DNA of 64,000 bases from Alitta virens (GCA_932294295.1 OW028585.1:28688220-28752219), one strand, 5' to 3'; shown: positions 22,460 through 34,823, counted from the stretch's first letter. Numbers and translations are program-made. The notes: generated by a model from the sequence alone, not told the origin.

Positions 22460-22624
22460 ATGCCGGAACCAGGCGCACCCCACACTCCTACGGTCGCCTC
22501 GAGAACGAGGCCAGAGGCAGAAGAGAATGCCTTAAAAGGGAGAGCGACTAACGACTGGTTTAGGCACGATGGGAAAAATGTTGAAGCGCCCCCTGCTGGA
22601 TATGTGCGACTAGCTTCCAAACAG
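22460..22624 (+). CDS. Repeat protein, exon 1 (start codon)
   Basis: Encodes residues 1-55 from ATG to AAACAG, with donor GTATGT. Contains the first RPEAE word followed 11 residues later by DWFRHD. A possible acceptor, TTATTCAG near 22382, would make the preceding part a 5' UTR exon. Confidence 0.85.
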
Positions 22625-25600
22625 GTATGTAGAAGTACTGAAGTAGTAACTAAACATTTAATAAGAATAGAACGCACCATGGAAGAATAGTATAAGGAAC
22701 ACACATCTTTCTCTTTGGTCGGTAACATGTTAATGGTGCATTTGATTCATAGGCCAACTGCACTACTTCTAGTTTCTACAGCGTTCCAGCCAGGATTTGA
22801 ATTGAGCATGGCGTACAAGAATGTTAGGGCACGTAAATAAACTCGTATAGCAGCAGTTGTATAGGGCGCCCAGCTAGTCGAAAAGCCAAAAAAAAAAAGA
22901 CAAGAAAGTCTTCACTTAATTTCAGGCATGGCGCCCTGCTCAAATGGCATAGCTGGAACACTGCTTCTACCACAAATGCTATACTGCTACCAATGTGTTG
23001 GCATGTTAATTGATATTAACTCTTGCGAGTTGCAATAACTCGGAGGAATACCAAGTGAAAGACAACAGTAATTTAATGTAAAAGGTTACCGCATTCAACA
23101 CTAGATTTTTGTCGAAATACCACAAATTATTGCTAGCTTGGTATGAGCCATAATATGAAAGGGTATAATATATGCTGAGGCACACAGATTTCTTGCTTTG
23201 GTCGTTAAGATAATGTCAAGTAGATATGGCAACTGAATTATCTTATGATTGATGGATTGACTTTTCGCTGTATTTCCAGGCACATGAAATCGCGAACAAA
23301 TACAAGGGAGATTCCGACGCATGGTATCCGTCAGGTGTTCAGAATGGAAATGGCCATGCTAATGGAAATGCTACGACGCCGACCAAATCGAGAGGTTCGT
23401 CTGCCGAAGCTCAGCACATTCGTGAAAAGGTATGAAAGGACTTGAGCATATACATGCGGAAGTCAAAATTGCAATGACTCAATGGTACTGGAGCTGAAGC
23501 TTAGTCAGCTTATAAATAGACCTGCTGTCACAAGCAGAAGTAATGATGAGATGATAAGGCTGCTTGGAGTTCACACTGTTACAATTTACCCATGGGTTGG
23601 GTCTTTTACTTGCCTCAGCATCAACACTGAGTACAAGGCACCTCCCATTTAACATTCATACATCTAATGTTTGTGCACAATAAACTGGTTGGCACAACAT
23701 ATGATGTAAGTGCAATATGGGATCATATTGTATTGTGTCAATGCTATTTCGCTGAAGCTTGCTCCACTTAGTAGGTACTTACCCTGTGGTGGGGTCTTTT
23801 ACTTTTCTCCAGCATAGTCACTGTGCGCACGGCACCTCCAATTTAACATCTCATGTGAACGACATCCCGTTCTGGTCCAGTGAGAGCGCCCAGGCCAGGA
23901 ATCAAACTTGAGAGCTTTATAAATACAGATTGGACCACTTGTGACTATTGATTGTCCAAGTAATTTGAATTGTCGTTTGGCAAACCAGTTATTTTTCACA
24001 GCTTATTATGTCATATAAACAAAATTGGGGTGGGGGTGTGACGGACTTTCTCATATTTGGCACAGTTTACTGATATCAAACAAACAGTGCACGCTCAGAA
24101 ATTGTAAAACTGTGAAATACAAAATACCCAACTTCTTGTCATTAGTTCAGCGGAACATTGGTTCAAGTATTGAACAAGACCATGGGACATTATCGGAAGC
24201 CCATGGTGAGCAAGTTCTAACGTCTGTAAAAAGGTTTAGCATTTTTGTTTAGTGCTGTGGTTTACACAATACGCATAGGTGAATCTCTGCTCTGATAAGA
24301 AGAAGTTATAGATTCAGATTCTGATACATTTATTTGCAATTTTACATGAAAATGAGCATCATAATAACGACAATTTGACATTATGGCAGGAGACCCCACT
24401 AAGAATACTTGAGTTTTCGCTACTGCGGGGCCACCTAGAGAGATTCTATTGCATTATATAAGTATGGAAAGGGTAAAATGCTCCCATCAGTATTGGTTTT
24501 GAACATCAACTTCCAATTGAGAAGATAAATACATAACTTAACATAGTCAGGTAATGACATGGCTTATATATTTTCAATATATAAGCAGATAAAATATAAA
24601 TATATGATACCAGAATTTCATGGTGCAAATAATTGGCTATAATCTTATTGTATTTTTTAATGTTAATCTTTTATCCTGAGATTGATTTCTTGAATGTCAT
24701 ACTCAAGTAAACGACCCCACCACAGGGTATATATGTATATTTGTGACACGGTGTGGCCTCCAAGCCTTATCATTTCATCACTACATCTGTCTGTCAACAG
24801 ATCATGTTCACTGACTAGATTTCAGACCAGTATCATTGTTATGATTGTTATGATAAAAAAATATATATTACTTCAATATTTTAGTGAATTTATATTATCT
24901 TCCATTAAATTAATGTAGACCTACAAATGTAAGATAAAATAATATTTGATTTATCAGCGCCATGGCCGAAATTAAGTGAAGAGCTTCTTCTCTGTTGTTT
25001 TGCTATCAACTCTTAGCTGGGCACCTTGTATGAGTCTATTTCGTTGCCCGAATATCCTTATGCACCATGCCCAATTCAAATTCTAGCTGAAACACTGGCT
25101 ATAAAACTTTTTGTCGACTGGTACATTTGTGACTTTACTTATCTAATATCTAACCACAAGATGGCGTTTATAATCATAATTCAACTGTTTCTTGCTCTTT
25201 CTCACCAGATCGCAGGAAAAGAGGAGGATTGGTACAAACACGAAGAGAACCAGAACTATGTTTCGCCCCGTCCAAAGTCTCGTCTCACTACCCAAGCCGC
25301 CCTTAGTCTCAAGGACAACATGGGCCGAGATAGCACTGACTGGTACAGGCATGACGGACACGGCACTCCCCCTGCTCAAACTGGTAGGTATATCCAGATT
25401 CTTTAGTTTTGCACATTATAGCCAAATTTTAGGGGGTGGTGAGTTTCGCAAATTCCGAGTGTACATGGCCAAATGTGCTACGTGCGTTTTAATTAGGCAG
25501 AAACCATGCGTTTTCCATGCGTTTATCCTTCTCATGGAAAACGCATGTGGCACATTTGCCATGTACTGTTCGAGTAAAACAAGAAATTTCAAAAATCACC

Positions 25601-28088
25601 AGTAGATCTCATCTCGAAATTCTTTCAGGTTCTGCCAAAAAAGGCAAGCCGAGAACACCCACCCCACAAGCGAGTCAGAACGCCCACAGACTGCGTCCGA
25701 CCGGCCTCCCCATCTGGGCCAATTACACTCCTGACAAAGACGGCGTTGATGGATCCCCTTCGAAAGCTGCGTCTCGACTGAAGTCTCCTGATGCTCAGGG
25801 TAAGTAAGACATGGAAGTAGAATTTAAGAGGTGATATTTTAAATAATACTTTTACTGACAGGTTTCATAGCCACTCTGGAAATCGGGGAAAACCAGGAAA
25901 TCTGATGTTAGCTTTTCCAGATACTAACTCAGGGAATTGGGGGGAAAACCCCTGAAATCAGGGAAAACTCAGGGAATTTTATGAGTGCTGTTCATTTACA
26001 TTAAGAATTGATAATTAAAGTTGTGAAGTGGAAAGGTTTGAATGTCTTCGAATCACTCTGTAATGAGATACTGTTGAGTATTGTGAGGAAAGGATAACTG
26101 TGAGCAGAGCAGGTACCTGAATTGATATAGACCTGCGTTTTTTTTTTTTTTTTTGTTAAACGCTGTAATGTTGAGGTATTTCTCAGGGAAAAATCAAGGA
26201 ATTTGATTTCACTGAATGGCTATGAACCCTGACTGAGCAAATGGTTGGTATAGTAGTTAAGGCTTGCTTCGACCCACCCGACTTGGTCCATGTCCACACA
26301 TTGATCCACATCAGGGAATGCTATTTTAAAAATTTGTATCAAAGGTCCAACATTTTATGAAAAAGACACACTCAAAGCTAGCGGCTGGCTACGGGCCTGC
26401 AAGCACAGTATCAGTTGAGGTTTTGCGTAATGGCAACAATATATACACCTTACATACATCTGTCCCCATAAAGTGCGAATATTGTAAAGTACTGTGTAAT
26501 ATGATTTATTAAGTCTGTCTTTTAATGTTATCATGATATCCATATCATTAACTTCATCTAAATTTATCTATTATAATCTTTTTTTCAAATTTTATTTTCA
26601 GAGTATCAAAAGCGATCGAAGGGCTCAGCTTCTGATTGGTTTTCGCACAGTTCCACAGCGGATCCTAACCTCCTTTCGCCCCGATTAGCAACCCCAGAAG
26701 CTGCGGAAATCGCCTCCAAACAAAGGACCAAAGTGGACTGGTTCAACCATGATGATAACAGAAACTACATCGCACCAGTCAAAGGAGCTCGCTGTACCTC
26801 TGCCCTCGCTAAAGAGTTGAAAGAGAAGCAAAGAGGACAATTAGGAAGGTAATGTAGATAATTTGGTTCACTGTGGCTTATTTTACCCCTTGGGAAAGTT
26901 GGTTAATAACATTCCAGCTGAGTGGTCTATTGTCTTCTTCAAGTGCGTGTAAACTTTTGTCCCCGACTGTAATTATTTGATATACAATACAATGTATTCT
27001 AATCGTCCTAGTTTCCTATAGCGTGCTTTTGTGTCTGTTGCAGCCATTTTCATGAAAGTACCAATGGAAACGGCGTTTCACCTCCCCACCAAAGAATAAA
27101 ACCAGAAGCAGAAGATTATGCCAAGAAAAGTTTACAGGTATATACATGCAGAAAAGCTTAAATACTAAAAAGCTTTTTCATTTGTCACATGCGATAAAGA
27201 AATTAATTATTTGAATTAAAATTTAGGAAAATTTGGCTTCCCATTTTTGAAGATCAAATGATCAGATTTTTTGTTTTTTCTAAACGTTGGATTATAGTTG
27301 GTTGATTGATTGATTGATTGATTAATTTGTTTAAAAAAAAAGCTTTATGTTGTTAAGGTACAGAACTCAGAAACAGTTTATTCAAATATATTATGTAAAC
27401 ATAATGTACATTTGGGAATGGCCCTCTTAAGGAAAGTTCTACCATGTCAGGGGCTACTCGCAACTGATGAATGACATCTCAATTAATTTCCAATTATGTA
27501 AACCTAAAAGATATTGAACTTTACCCAAAAAAATTGCAGATTATTTACCATTTACAGTATATATGTCATTACAGAAGGCCTCCTACTCTTACAGAAATTT
27601 TATTTTTCATGATTATGGTATTTTATTCACAGGGGATGATGCAGAAATTCATGGACGAAGGGGCCAACCACGACTACAACTCTCCCCGCCCAGGACCAAG
27701 GGTTCGACCAGAGGGCGAACATTTTGCCGAGAAAAACAAAGGCGTGATGGACGATTGCATGGGAGGGTATCTCGACTCTCCGGTGCAGCACAACCAACGA
27801 AGGGTACGACCCGAGGCGGAAGGCATTGCTAATCGTAACAAAGGAACGGCTGAGAGAGTCATGAACGGCCAAGTACCGGCGTCAGCACGCCCGCAAGCGA
27901 GGGTACGTCCCGAAGCCCAGGCGAACGCGAACCGAAACACCACCAGTGCTGTGTCGCAAATGATGAGTAGTTACGGACAGTTAGAAATATCTGGTCGCCC
28001 TGTTCCCAGAGTGGTGTCAACAGAAGCGCAACAAAATGCCCAAAAGTATCAAGGAACTGCAGCTGATGTGATGTATAACCGAGCTTAA
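22460..28088 (+). CDS. Unrecognised tandem-repeat protein with RPEAE and DW[FY]xH words, 485 residues, seven exons
   Basis: Exons: 22460-22624, 23280-23429, 25209-25383, 25629-25799, 26602-26848, 27044-27137, 27633-28088. Each intron is GT-AG, the phases agree throughout, and the coding sum is 1458 bases including the stop. The start ATG at 22460 has an in-frame TAA nine bases upstream, so it is the first codon of this exon. The protein is hydrophilic, rich in Asn, Gln, Ala, Arg and Pro, with no signal peptide or membrane segment. About ten degenerate repeats of 33-45 residues combine [RK]PEAE-like words (17-21, 322-326, 359-363, 393-397, 426-430, 463-467) with DW[FY]xH-like words (32-36, 112-116, 149-153, 232-236, 266-270). 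In the last repeats the Trp is replaced by Val-Met or Met-Met. I do not recognise the family. A cytoskeletal or scaffold role is only a guess from composition. Introns contain SINE-B and MITE P2 copies. Confidence 0.87.
23280..23429 (+). CDS. Repeat protein, exon 2
   Basis: Residues 56-105. Acceptor TTTCCAG, donor AAAAG then GTATGA. Has a variant repeat in which the D-W-F-x-H word reads DAWYPSG, followed by an Asn/Gly-rich linker. Confidence 0.83.
23478..23900 (-). mobile_element. Two SINE-B fragments (reverse) in intron 2 of the repeat-protein gene
   Basis: First fragment 23478-23655 (CTGAAGCTTAGTCAGCTTAT to GAGTACAAGGCACCTCC). Second about 23770-23900 (GGTGGGGTCTTTTACTT to GCCCAGGCCAGGAATCAAAC). 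Both lack full heads. Confidence 0.75.
23901..24690. other. Intron sequence, no exon accepted
   Basis: A 57-60 base candidate exon at about 24141-24202 has AG and GT edges, but it carries no repeat word. The exon 2 to exon 3 join already gives a good repeat, so it is left out. Confidence 0.5.
24700..24845 (+). mobile_element. SINE-B fragment (forward)
   Basis: AAACGACCCCACCACAGGG, GTGTGGCCTCCAAGCC and CAGACCAGTATCATTG. This is the 3' half of the element, in intron 2. Confidence 0.7.
25209..25383 (+). CDS. Repeat protein, exon 3
   Basis: Residues 106-163 plus one base. Acceptor TCACCAG, donor GTAGGT. Carries two Trp words, DWYKHEE and DWYRHDG, 37 residues apart, which gives the repeat period most clearly. 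The 104-bp MITE P2 lies 79 bases downstream, in the intron. Confidence 0.87.
25462..25565. mobile_element. Palindromic MITE P2, copy 2, with shortened left arm
   Basis: TACATGGCCAAATGTGC and the inverse end ATTTGCCATGTA. About 50 bases of the left arm are missing. Located in intron 3 of the repeat-protein gene. Confidence 0.85.
25629..25799 (+). CDS. Repeat protein, exon 4
   Basis: Residues 164-220 with split codons at both ends. Acceptor TCTTTCAG, donor GTAAGT. Lys/Pro/Thr-rich, with one weak Trp word (IWANY). Confidence 0.85.
26602..26848 (+). CDS. Repeat protein, exon 5
   Basis: Residues 221-302 with split codons at both ends. Acceptor TATTTTCAG, donor GTAATG. Two Trp words, DWFSHSS and DWFNHDD, 34 residues apart, flank TPEAAEIA. 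Confidence 0.87.
27044..27137 (+). CDS. Repeat protein, exon 6
   Basis: Residues 303-334. Acceptor CTGTTGCAG, donor GTATAT. Contains one KPEAEDYA word; the Trp position reads SHFHES. Confidence 0.84.
27633..28088 (+). CDS. Repeat protein, last exon
   Basis: Residues 335-485 and TAA stop. Acceptor TTATTCACAG. Four repeats of 33-37 residues with RPEGE, RPEAE, RPEAQ and STEAQ words. The Trp of earlier repeats is replaced by Met-containing words. The higher GC content of this exon relative to the surrounding AT-rich DNA supports coding. Confidence 0.9.
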   Translation, partial: GMMQKFMDEGANHDYNSPRPGPRVRPEGEHFAEKNKGVMDDCMGGYLDSPVQHNQRRVRPEAEGIANRNKGTAERVMNGQVPASARPQARVRPEAQANANRNTTSAVSQMMSSYGQLEISGRPVPRVVSTEAQQNAQKYQGTAADVMYNRA

Positions 28089-30880
28089 ATATTTCATTAT
28101 TCCACCGCTTTAGCAAACTTTGTCATGTGATTTATGATTACAAACTGTTTTTATGTCCGTTTTGTACCTCTCCCGATATCAGTCTGATTCTGTTCGACGT
28201 AAATCTTTTTCTGAAAAATGTCTGAAAATACATCCGTTTATTATCTCTTTACAAAAGATTGTAATGACTTAATTTAAACATGGTTTATTTATCAGATGAT
28301 GCCCTAATCTCCTAATTGGTTGATCCTCATAAGGATGATATTTAAAATCCCAAATACATGCCGTAATATTGCATATCGACAGCAATGATTTAACAGAGAA
28401 TTGTTTGAGTTCATTAATGATAACTTATTTCTAAATTGGGATTATTTCTGATAGTAGTTGTCTCTATCGTATTTTGAGAAGAATATTTGTTATATTGTTG
28501 TAATGTATCTATATCCCGTTATTTATCATCACCTAGCTGCGTAAACACATTGTAGCCTTTTGTATGGTCAGTCCAAAAATTACTCCGATACTTTCTAATC
28601 TTGATGCAAATTTACTTTAATTTGAAGTAACTTAGTTAATTATCCATCAAAGTATGTGTGATTGCATTCAAAAATGTGTAATCACAGTCACCTAATTCTA
28701 TCGCTGTGGATTCATTACGTAAATCATCTTCGTTTGGAAGTTATGAAAAATTCGATATTGGTCGAAAGTGTCCGAGTAATGTTTGGTTTGACCGTAACTT
28801 TTATGAATATGTGATACATTTCACCCGTCTAAAAAGTCCTGCTCACCTAATGTGCGTATTACGTCCACAAAATGTGCCTGTATTTTCACTGTTGTTTATT
28901 TACGATTTTATCGACCACGAACTATTTTACAGCACGGATTACTGGTCTCGGTGAGTTAGTAGGGCCACTATGTTGTTTATGAATATTATATCGCTCTATT
29001 ATTATCAATACATGGCCCCCCCCCCCCCCCCCCTCCAACCAATTGAGACCAGTTTCCATGTTTTACGCCTTCACGATAACATTGATTAAGTGATATTTAT
29101 GAAGGGTTTGTCTTTAAACTCGAAAACAATTTTTCCACGCACCGGTGAAGACACTTTTCTAGCACTATTATTGCTCGTTTATAAAGATATATACAACATA
29201 TTCCATCGGAGGTTTTACGATCAATTTTACACAAAATTCATATACATAAATTAATAATTAATTAGTTATTAAGATCACATGAAATTTCTTTCGCACTTTT
29301 GCCAAAATATTTTTGACGAAGGTACACTGAACAGCTTTAGAGCACACACAGTTTTACAACGTATACTATTTCTAAGAGATAATTAAATCATATCATTGCC
29401 CCTACAAACGCTCACTGGGCAGAATCTAATATTTTCACCTATTTGCGACTAAAATGGAACAAATACCAGCAAAAATTGAATTGGCTATATTACTCTGTGA
29501 TATGTATAATTTGATGAACATTGTCATGAATGCAGATGGTGTGTGTGCCGTGGCACCACTCACGAAATTATGATAATGGATAACCAACACAATAAACCAG
29601 AATATGTTGCACTTTTCAGAAAACCATGAATTTATAGATCATACGCTGTAGTTACGAATAAAGGGGTGCTTATTTGTTAGTTTATGTCCGTTTGTATTTA
29701 TTACGGACAGGTACAAGAATTATTTGTCACAGAAGATCTGCAAATATACATCGCATCTTTGAAGTTTAAACACTTACCAAATTATATATAAATATATAAC
29801 ATTTATTACGATGATATAAATATGATTAATGATCTCTCGCTGATATTTCATGAACAGAATATAACTTAATCCGCATTTAACAACTGCTTAAAAACAATGT
29901 TTAACTTGATATTCCATCTTTACTGGTTTACCTTTAATAGTATTACGATATATATGAATGTACGGAAGTTAATACTTTCGCTTTTAATGATTTTGACAAT
30001 ATTTTTTAGCTATTCATTTATTCGATCACAGTATTTCTTTGTAATTTATCAATCAAAATTAACCATTTCATATTTATCGTTTATATACTAGTCACTTATT
30101 GGTAGCTTTTTATGACGGTTTTTTGTAATTCTTATCTTAGTAAAACTTTAGAATTATTTCGACAACTCTACATGTGAAAAACGTGTAATGAATCCTGGGA
30201 TATCTTATGGATTTTTGAAAAAAAAATGACCACAAATATTAACTGGTTTGATAGTTTCAACCAATTTGTGTATATTCTCTCGTAATTATAATTATTTATT
30301 TTTACGGTTATTTGATATATTTTATGATCTTGTTTATTAATTGATTCTTATCCGGGGAAGAATGGATGGTGTCTGGAATTTACATCATAAAGTATTTAAC
30401 TATTACGAAGAAGCTGAAGATGTATAGAAATACGTGAATCGTGTATTTAGTAATAATCATCGTTACCATGGCGATGTGTATGTACATGTATTTGCAATTA
30501 TTGTCTGTAAAGCCGATGTAATTTATTATGTTTCATGAATGTAAATATGTACGCTTGTATGATATTCTAAACTAAGCGGTAGTTAGTTTTATGTTGATTT
30601 ATAAAATGTATCATATTTGATACGATTGATATCTTAACGCATGGGAATAAGAGTAGTATTATTCTCGCATACAAGAGTATACTTAGTTCTGCTTACATGT
30701 CTTTCCAATGTACAACTAATTATAGTACGTTACATCTTCTGTACATTTCTTTATCGAAGTACATTTAGTTGAAGTACATTCCTTGTAAATCTCCACGTTA
30801 AATAATTGTCTCAAATGAAATTATTTTTGCTTCGAATTTATTATATATCTTAAAAGACTCCACTCTTGGGGTTAATACAT
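28089..30880 (+). other. Downstream of repeat-protein gene, likely long 3' UTR or 3' flank
   Basis: Almost free of the repeat families that fill the rest of the window, except a possible family M remnant near 28600-28680 and an 18-C tract at 29016-29033. A candidate polyadenylation signal AATAAA lies far downstream at 32572. The extent of the UTR cannot be fixed from sequence alone. Confidence 0.35.
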
Positions 30881-30884
30881 ACTG

Positions 30885-30958
30885 TGCGACTCCAAACAGC
30901 CTATCATCTCTTCATTACGTCTGCCTGCAGCTGGTCATATAAGCTGACTAAGCTTCTG
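30885..30958 (+). mobile_element. SINE-B tail fragment
   Basis: GTGCGACTCCAAACAGCC, CATTACGTCTGCCTGCAGC, TAAGCTGACTAAGCTTC. Only the last 75 bp of the family. Confidence 0.65.
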
Positions 30959-31232
30959 TTCCGACATAAAGATGCTATAATATAGTTATGTATGATTTTA
31001 ATGCGTAATCTTTGCATAAATTATTAGTTTGAGACAATTATTAATTCTCTATACAGCTGTATTTTGTTTATTGGTAACCGTACTGTAGTATGCACAATTA
31101 CTCTTTATTCCAGACTTATTATTTGGGCTGTTACACGTCTCACATAGACTTATTCCATATTGCTTATCGTTGCGTACACAGTCGGATAAAAATTATGGAG
31201 ATGCTTCAGATTTTGGCGCAAATTTAAACTCT

Positions 31233-31442
31233 AATGGGGAGAAAAAGTACCACCAGAGGTCACTGACATAAGTATTGTCACTGACATAAGTATTGTCACT
31301 GACATAATTATTATTTGATGATGTCACCTATTCTGTGATGTCATGCATGTAGCAATTATTTAGTGACGCCATCTTATTGTCTTTTCATGCGTTATGGCAG
31401 TAGTGCCCCCTGTAGGCTCTGTTACTTTTTATCTCCATTGAA
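31233..31442. mobile_element. MITE family G, copy 1
   Basis: Ends are inverse: AATGGGGAGAAAAAGTACC left, TACTTTTTATCTCCATT right. The interior has GATGTCACC and GATGTCATG words and a threefold 18-bp direct repeat (CACTGACATAAGTATTGT) at 31260-31310. A related copy is at 43279-43461. Confidence 0.8.
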
Positions 31443-32640
31443 ATCGCTTAGTTACTGATATTAGTCTCTTGTATCATTCAAGAATTTTAATGTCAGTGGC
31501 TGTCGAATTCACTTCGATTACTTTGTCACAATGTTGTTTATGAGTTACGGAAAGTTTGATAATGGCTTAAAATCATAAGTGTCCGCATAAATTTTGAAAC
31601 GACTGTTAGATGATATCTACATATCCAGTATTTATAAAGTATGCCAAGGCACTGTTGTACTATACATATGTAGTATTATTGTTACGAAGACATTTTCCAG
31701 CGCTGTTAAACTATGTAATTTATATCGTCATATTGGTAAATACATTCACCTTTTTTGTATTTATAATATTTATAGATTTGCAGAGTAAAATGCTGTGTAT
31801 AAGTGTTACGAAATACACTTTTATATTTTGCTGAGAGGAGCAAGTAATTGATTATGAGTTTGATATTGCACTAGCAAAATCGTGATAAATGCTGTTGACA
31901 GTTAAACGATTATTGTACTGTGAAAACTGTACATTTTTACGGTGTAATTGACTTCATTGTTTATGAGACTTAACACGGTCACAAAAATGGATTGTACAAT
32001 TGTTTTTTAATAAACCCATAAGGTGACTAATTGCTAGAATATTTTTAAACTCTATGGACCTTACTACACCGATGGTATTTATTATTTCCGTGATTTTAAA
32101 CCGCAGTTTGTTACTTAAACTTTTAAGAAAAAGCTGTTGTCTTAATCCTAATAGGTTTCATTTTGTCCTTAAAATATTAGGATAATAAGTACAAAATAAA
32201 TTAGCTCCAGATTATTATAAATAAGTTATGATAATAAGAATTTAATGAACTGCTAGGAAATATGGACCTATGTTTCTGTTAGAATTGATTATTTTAGTAA
32301 TTTTTCCTTGCTTTCAATATTTAAATGTGTGTTTTCAAGATGGCGCTTCGGTATAAAAAGCGATTTTGTAATTGTCGAAGCTTTGTCTGTAACGAGTATT
32401 ATTTCTTTGGTATAACTATCTATTAATTTTAATTAATAACCTTTCAAATAGATAAAATAGATATGCATGTATCAGAAATTGAGATATTTGATGCTTCTCC
32501 GCATGAAAGTTAAATTTTGTAAATGTAAACATTGTATAATTCTGTATTTAATGTAACTGTTGTCACTTATAAATAAACTTTATTTGTGCACATAAAGGAC
32601 ATCTGTATTTTGTGTATTTCTGACTCGGGGAGAAAATTTT
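31443..32640. other. AT-rich flank with candidate polyadenylation signal
   Basis: A family M remnant is at about 31436-31520. AATAAA at 32572, followed by a TTTATTTGTG stretch, could end the + strand transcript. No coding region seen. Confidence 0.35.
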
Positions 32641-32850
32641 GTGTTAGGAAAATGAAAAGGACGTCTCAAGTGGTTCCGGGTTTAAATCCTTGGACTGAAT
32701 GGAATCACATATCTTGGGTGGCTCCCCTTTATAGGATCGTGACATACAAGTACCTGGACCCATAGCCTGGCAAAGTCTAGTAGTTCCTGGTAATTTATTA
32801 TGAATATGTATGAAGTTTCTTCTGTTAATCATCCTCTGGTGCCCTGTTCA

Positions 32851-32870
32851 CCCCCCCCCCCCCCCCCCCC
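32851..32870. repeat. C20 homopolymer
   Basis: Run of twenty C. Similar G/C runs are at 29016-29033, 33816-33833 and 40618-40632. Lengths in such runs are often unreliable in assemblies. Confidence 0.9.
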
Positions 32871-33119
32871 GGGCTACTCTTTCCTAACATTGGGCGGTTT
32901 ATGATACAAGCTGTATGTATGAAAGATTCTGATTGGATTTTATAAGGAGTGGATAAACAGCTAAACTAATGTTAACTTCTATGTAATACTTTAATTTGGA
33001 GGCTGGAACCATCTGTAACTAGTCTTTGTTGTATTCCCTTTTTTTGATTATTTTCTGACTTTTATATCTTTTTATCTTTTGTACTTGTGACATATCTTTT
33101 CTGACATCTTCCGTCAATA

Positions 33120-33124
<5 letters not shown>

Positions 33125-33195
<71 letters not shown>
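33125..33195. repeat. (TA)n microsatellite
   Basis: About 70 bases of pure TA. Directly precedes the repeat at 33205-33545. Confidence 0.95.
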
Positions 33196-33198
<3 letters not shown>

Positions 33199-33204
33199 TG
33201 CTGT

Positions 33205-33545
33205 AGCTATAACTGACTAAGCCAGCTGCTTCTGTCTACTCCTAGCTTATACAGTGAAGTTGGCTTACACCTACCACCACTGAAAAAAACAAACCTTGGC
33301 GAATGTAAGAAATCTAATATATTATGAATACGTATTTGCAATGGACATCTTTTCAACAAGAAATATATGTGTCACTCTCAACTTATGCTGCGAGTACTTC
33401 AGATCCGGCTTTTGAGTAGCCAGCTATAGCCAGAAATTTCCGTTTAGTGGCAGGTAGCATCATATTGCAGAAGTTGTCTAGCTTTGTCTAGGTTCAATTT
33501 GTCAGGCCGTTTCTCGTGAAACTAACTGTATGTCAGAGTCTCTGA
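33205..33545. mobile_element. Relative of the 39080-39367 TIR element (family H)
   Basis: Shares AAGCCAGCTGCTTC, CCGGCTTTTGAGTAGCCAG, AGCTTTGTCTAGGTTCAATT and GTGAAACTAACTGTA with the copy at 39080-39367, in the same order. Its left end is replaced by the TA tract. Confidence 0.7.
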
Positions 33546-34019
33546 TTGTGAGGATGCTTTATAGTGGCAATTAGTTTTGGAAGGGCCCAACAGGGGGCCT
33601 ATAGCTTCGTGACAGCGGACAGACTGCATCTCAGAAACTGCTCAAAATATTTTGCAATGTAATAAATTTCATTCTACCAATCAGAAAATACTGCAAATTA
33701 TGTGAATTTCATTTAACTGACTATCGTTTACATGAAGACATCTACATATTGACAAAGGATATTAAATAGTAGGATCAAGGTGTGATGGAATTGGTGGGAG
33801 TCCTCAGGAAACCATGGGGGGGGGGGGGGGGGGCATCTCAGTAGCGATATATCAAATATCTTAGATATGTACCTGTATCATCCTTTACTTCATTCTTATT
33901 TCTTATATGTTAAATTGTATCAATGTGTTATATGAAATAAATATGTGTCTGAGTTCAGACAATCTTACTTTAGGATTTTCCAACGTATAATCTTCATCAT
34001 ATAAACAAAAACTCATCAA

Positions 34020-34823
34020 AATATTTATTTAAAAGTTTTTATTTATATTATATCTAATTAGCTCACAACAGATTTTTATACTCCACAATTGCAGTAAGAA
34101 AATTCATAAATAAATTATATACCGAATCACATTTGTACAAAAAGTTAAAAACATCTCGACGAGTACGCTACAATAACCTTTCTAAGCTTAGACGTAAAAA
34201 TAGCACCTGGTGATTAAATAAAAGTAATTTTGTGATAAATAATGAAAGACAAATGACAATACACTGTAAATGAGTCCCCAAAGAAAATGCACAAGATGGC
34301 AGTTTTTTTTTTTGACAATGGACCAATAAAATTATAATGTAATTTTGTGCAAAATGTTTGTTATTATTGGTCATAGAAATATGCAAATTAATAAGGGAAT
34401 AAATTATTTCATTAAAAAAAAAATTGTTAACATCCTTAAACTAAAGTTTGACGAAGAAAAACATGAGTCATATAATTTTTTGGAAAAATTACAGCATTAA
34501 CCGCTCATAATAATTTGTTATTTCATTCAAATCTCCGTCGATTGTGCTTATAAATGATTTACAAATATTCACTTTGGGACTAGTAATGTTCATACTTAGA
34601 CATACTATGCAATATTTTTAATAATTACACGTACATTAATAACAATTTGCAATCATTATTACTTCATGGCACACTTGATATGCTTCTAAAACCTTAATAT
34701 CAAGATTATTCTCATTGATAATCAAATTTTGTACCACTGAGAATGACAGACAATGACAAATAAAACATCCTAGCAATGTATACTAATATAAACATGCCTA
34801 CTTTTTAAACTACTTTCATAAAT
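34020..34823 (-). other. Probable 3' UTR of the multiplexin gene
   Basis: Directly downstream of the stop on the minus strand, AT-rich, no repeat family. Candidate AATAAA-type signals on the minus strand lie near 34024-34045. End not determinable. Confidence 0.4.

Noticed and set aside
24141..24202. Possible extra exon in the repeat-protein gene
   Set aside because: AG and GT edges exist but the translation lacks repeat words, and exon 2 joins exon 3 in phase with a sensible repeat.
27563..28116. Long open frames on other frames and strand over the last exon of the repeat protein
   Set aside because: Shadow frames of a GC-richer coding exon; no splice or domain support.
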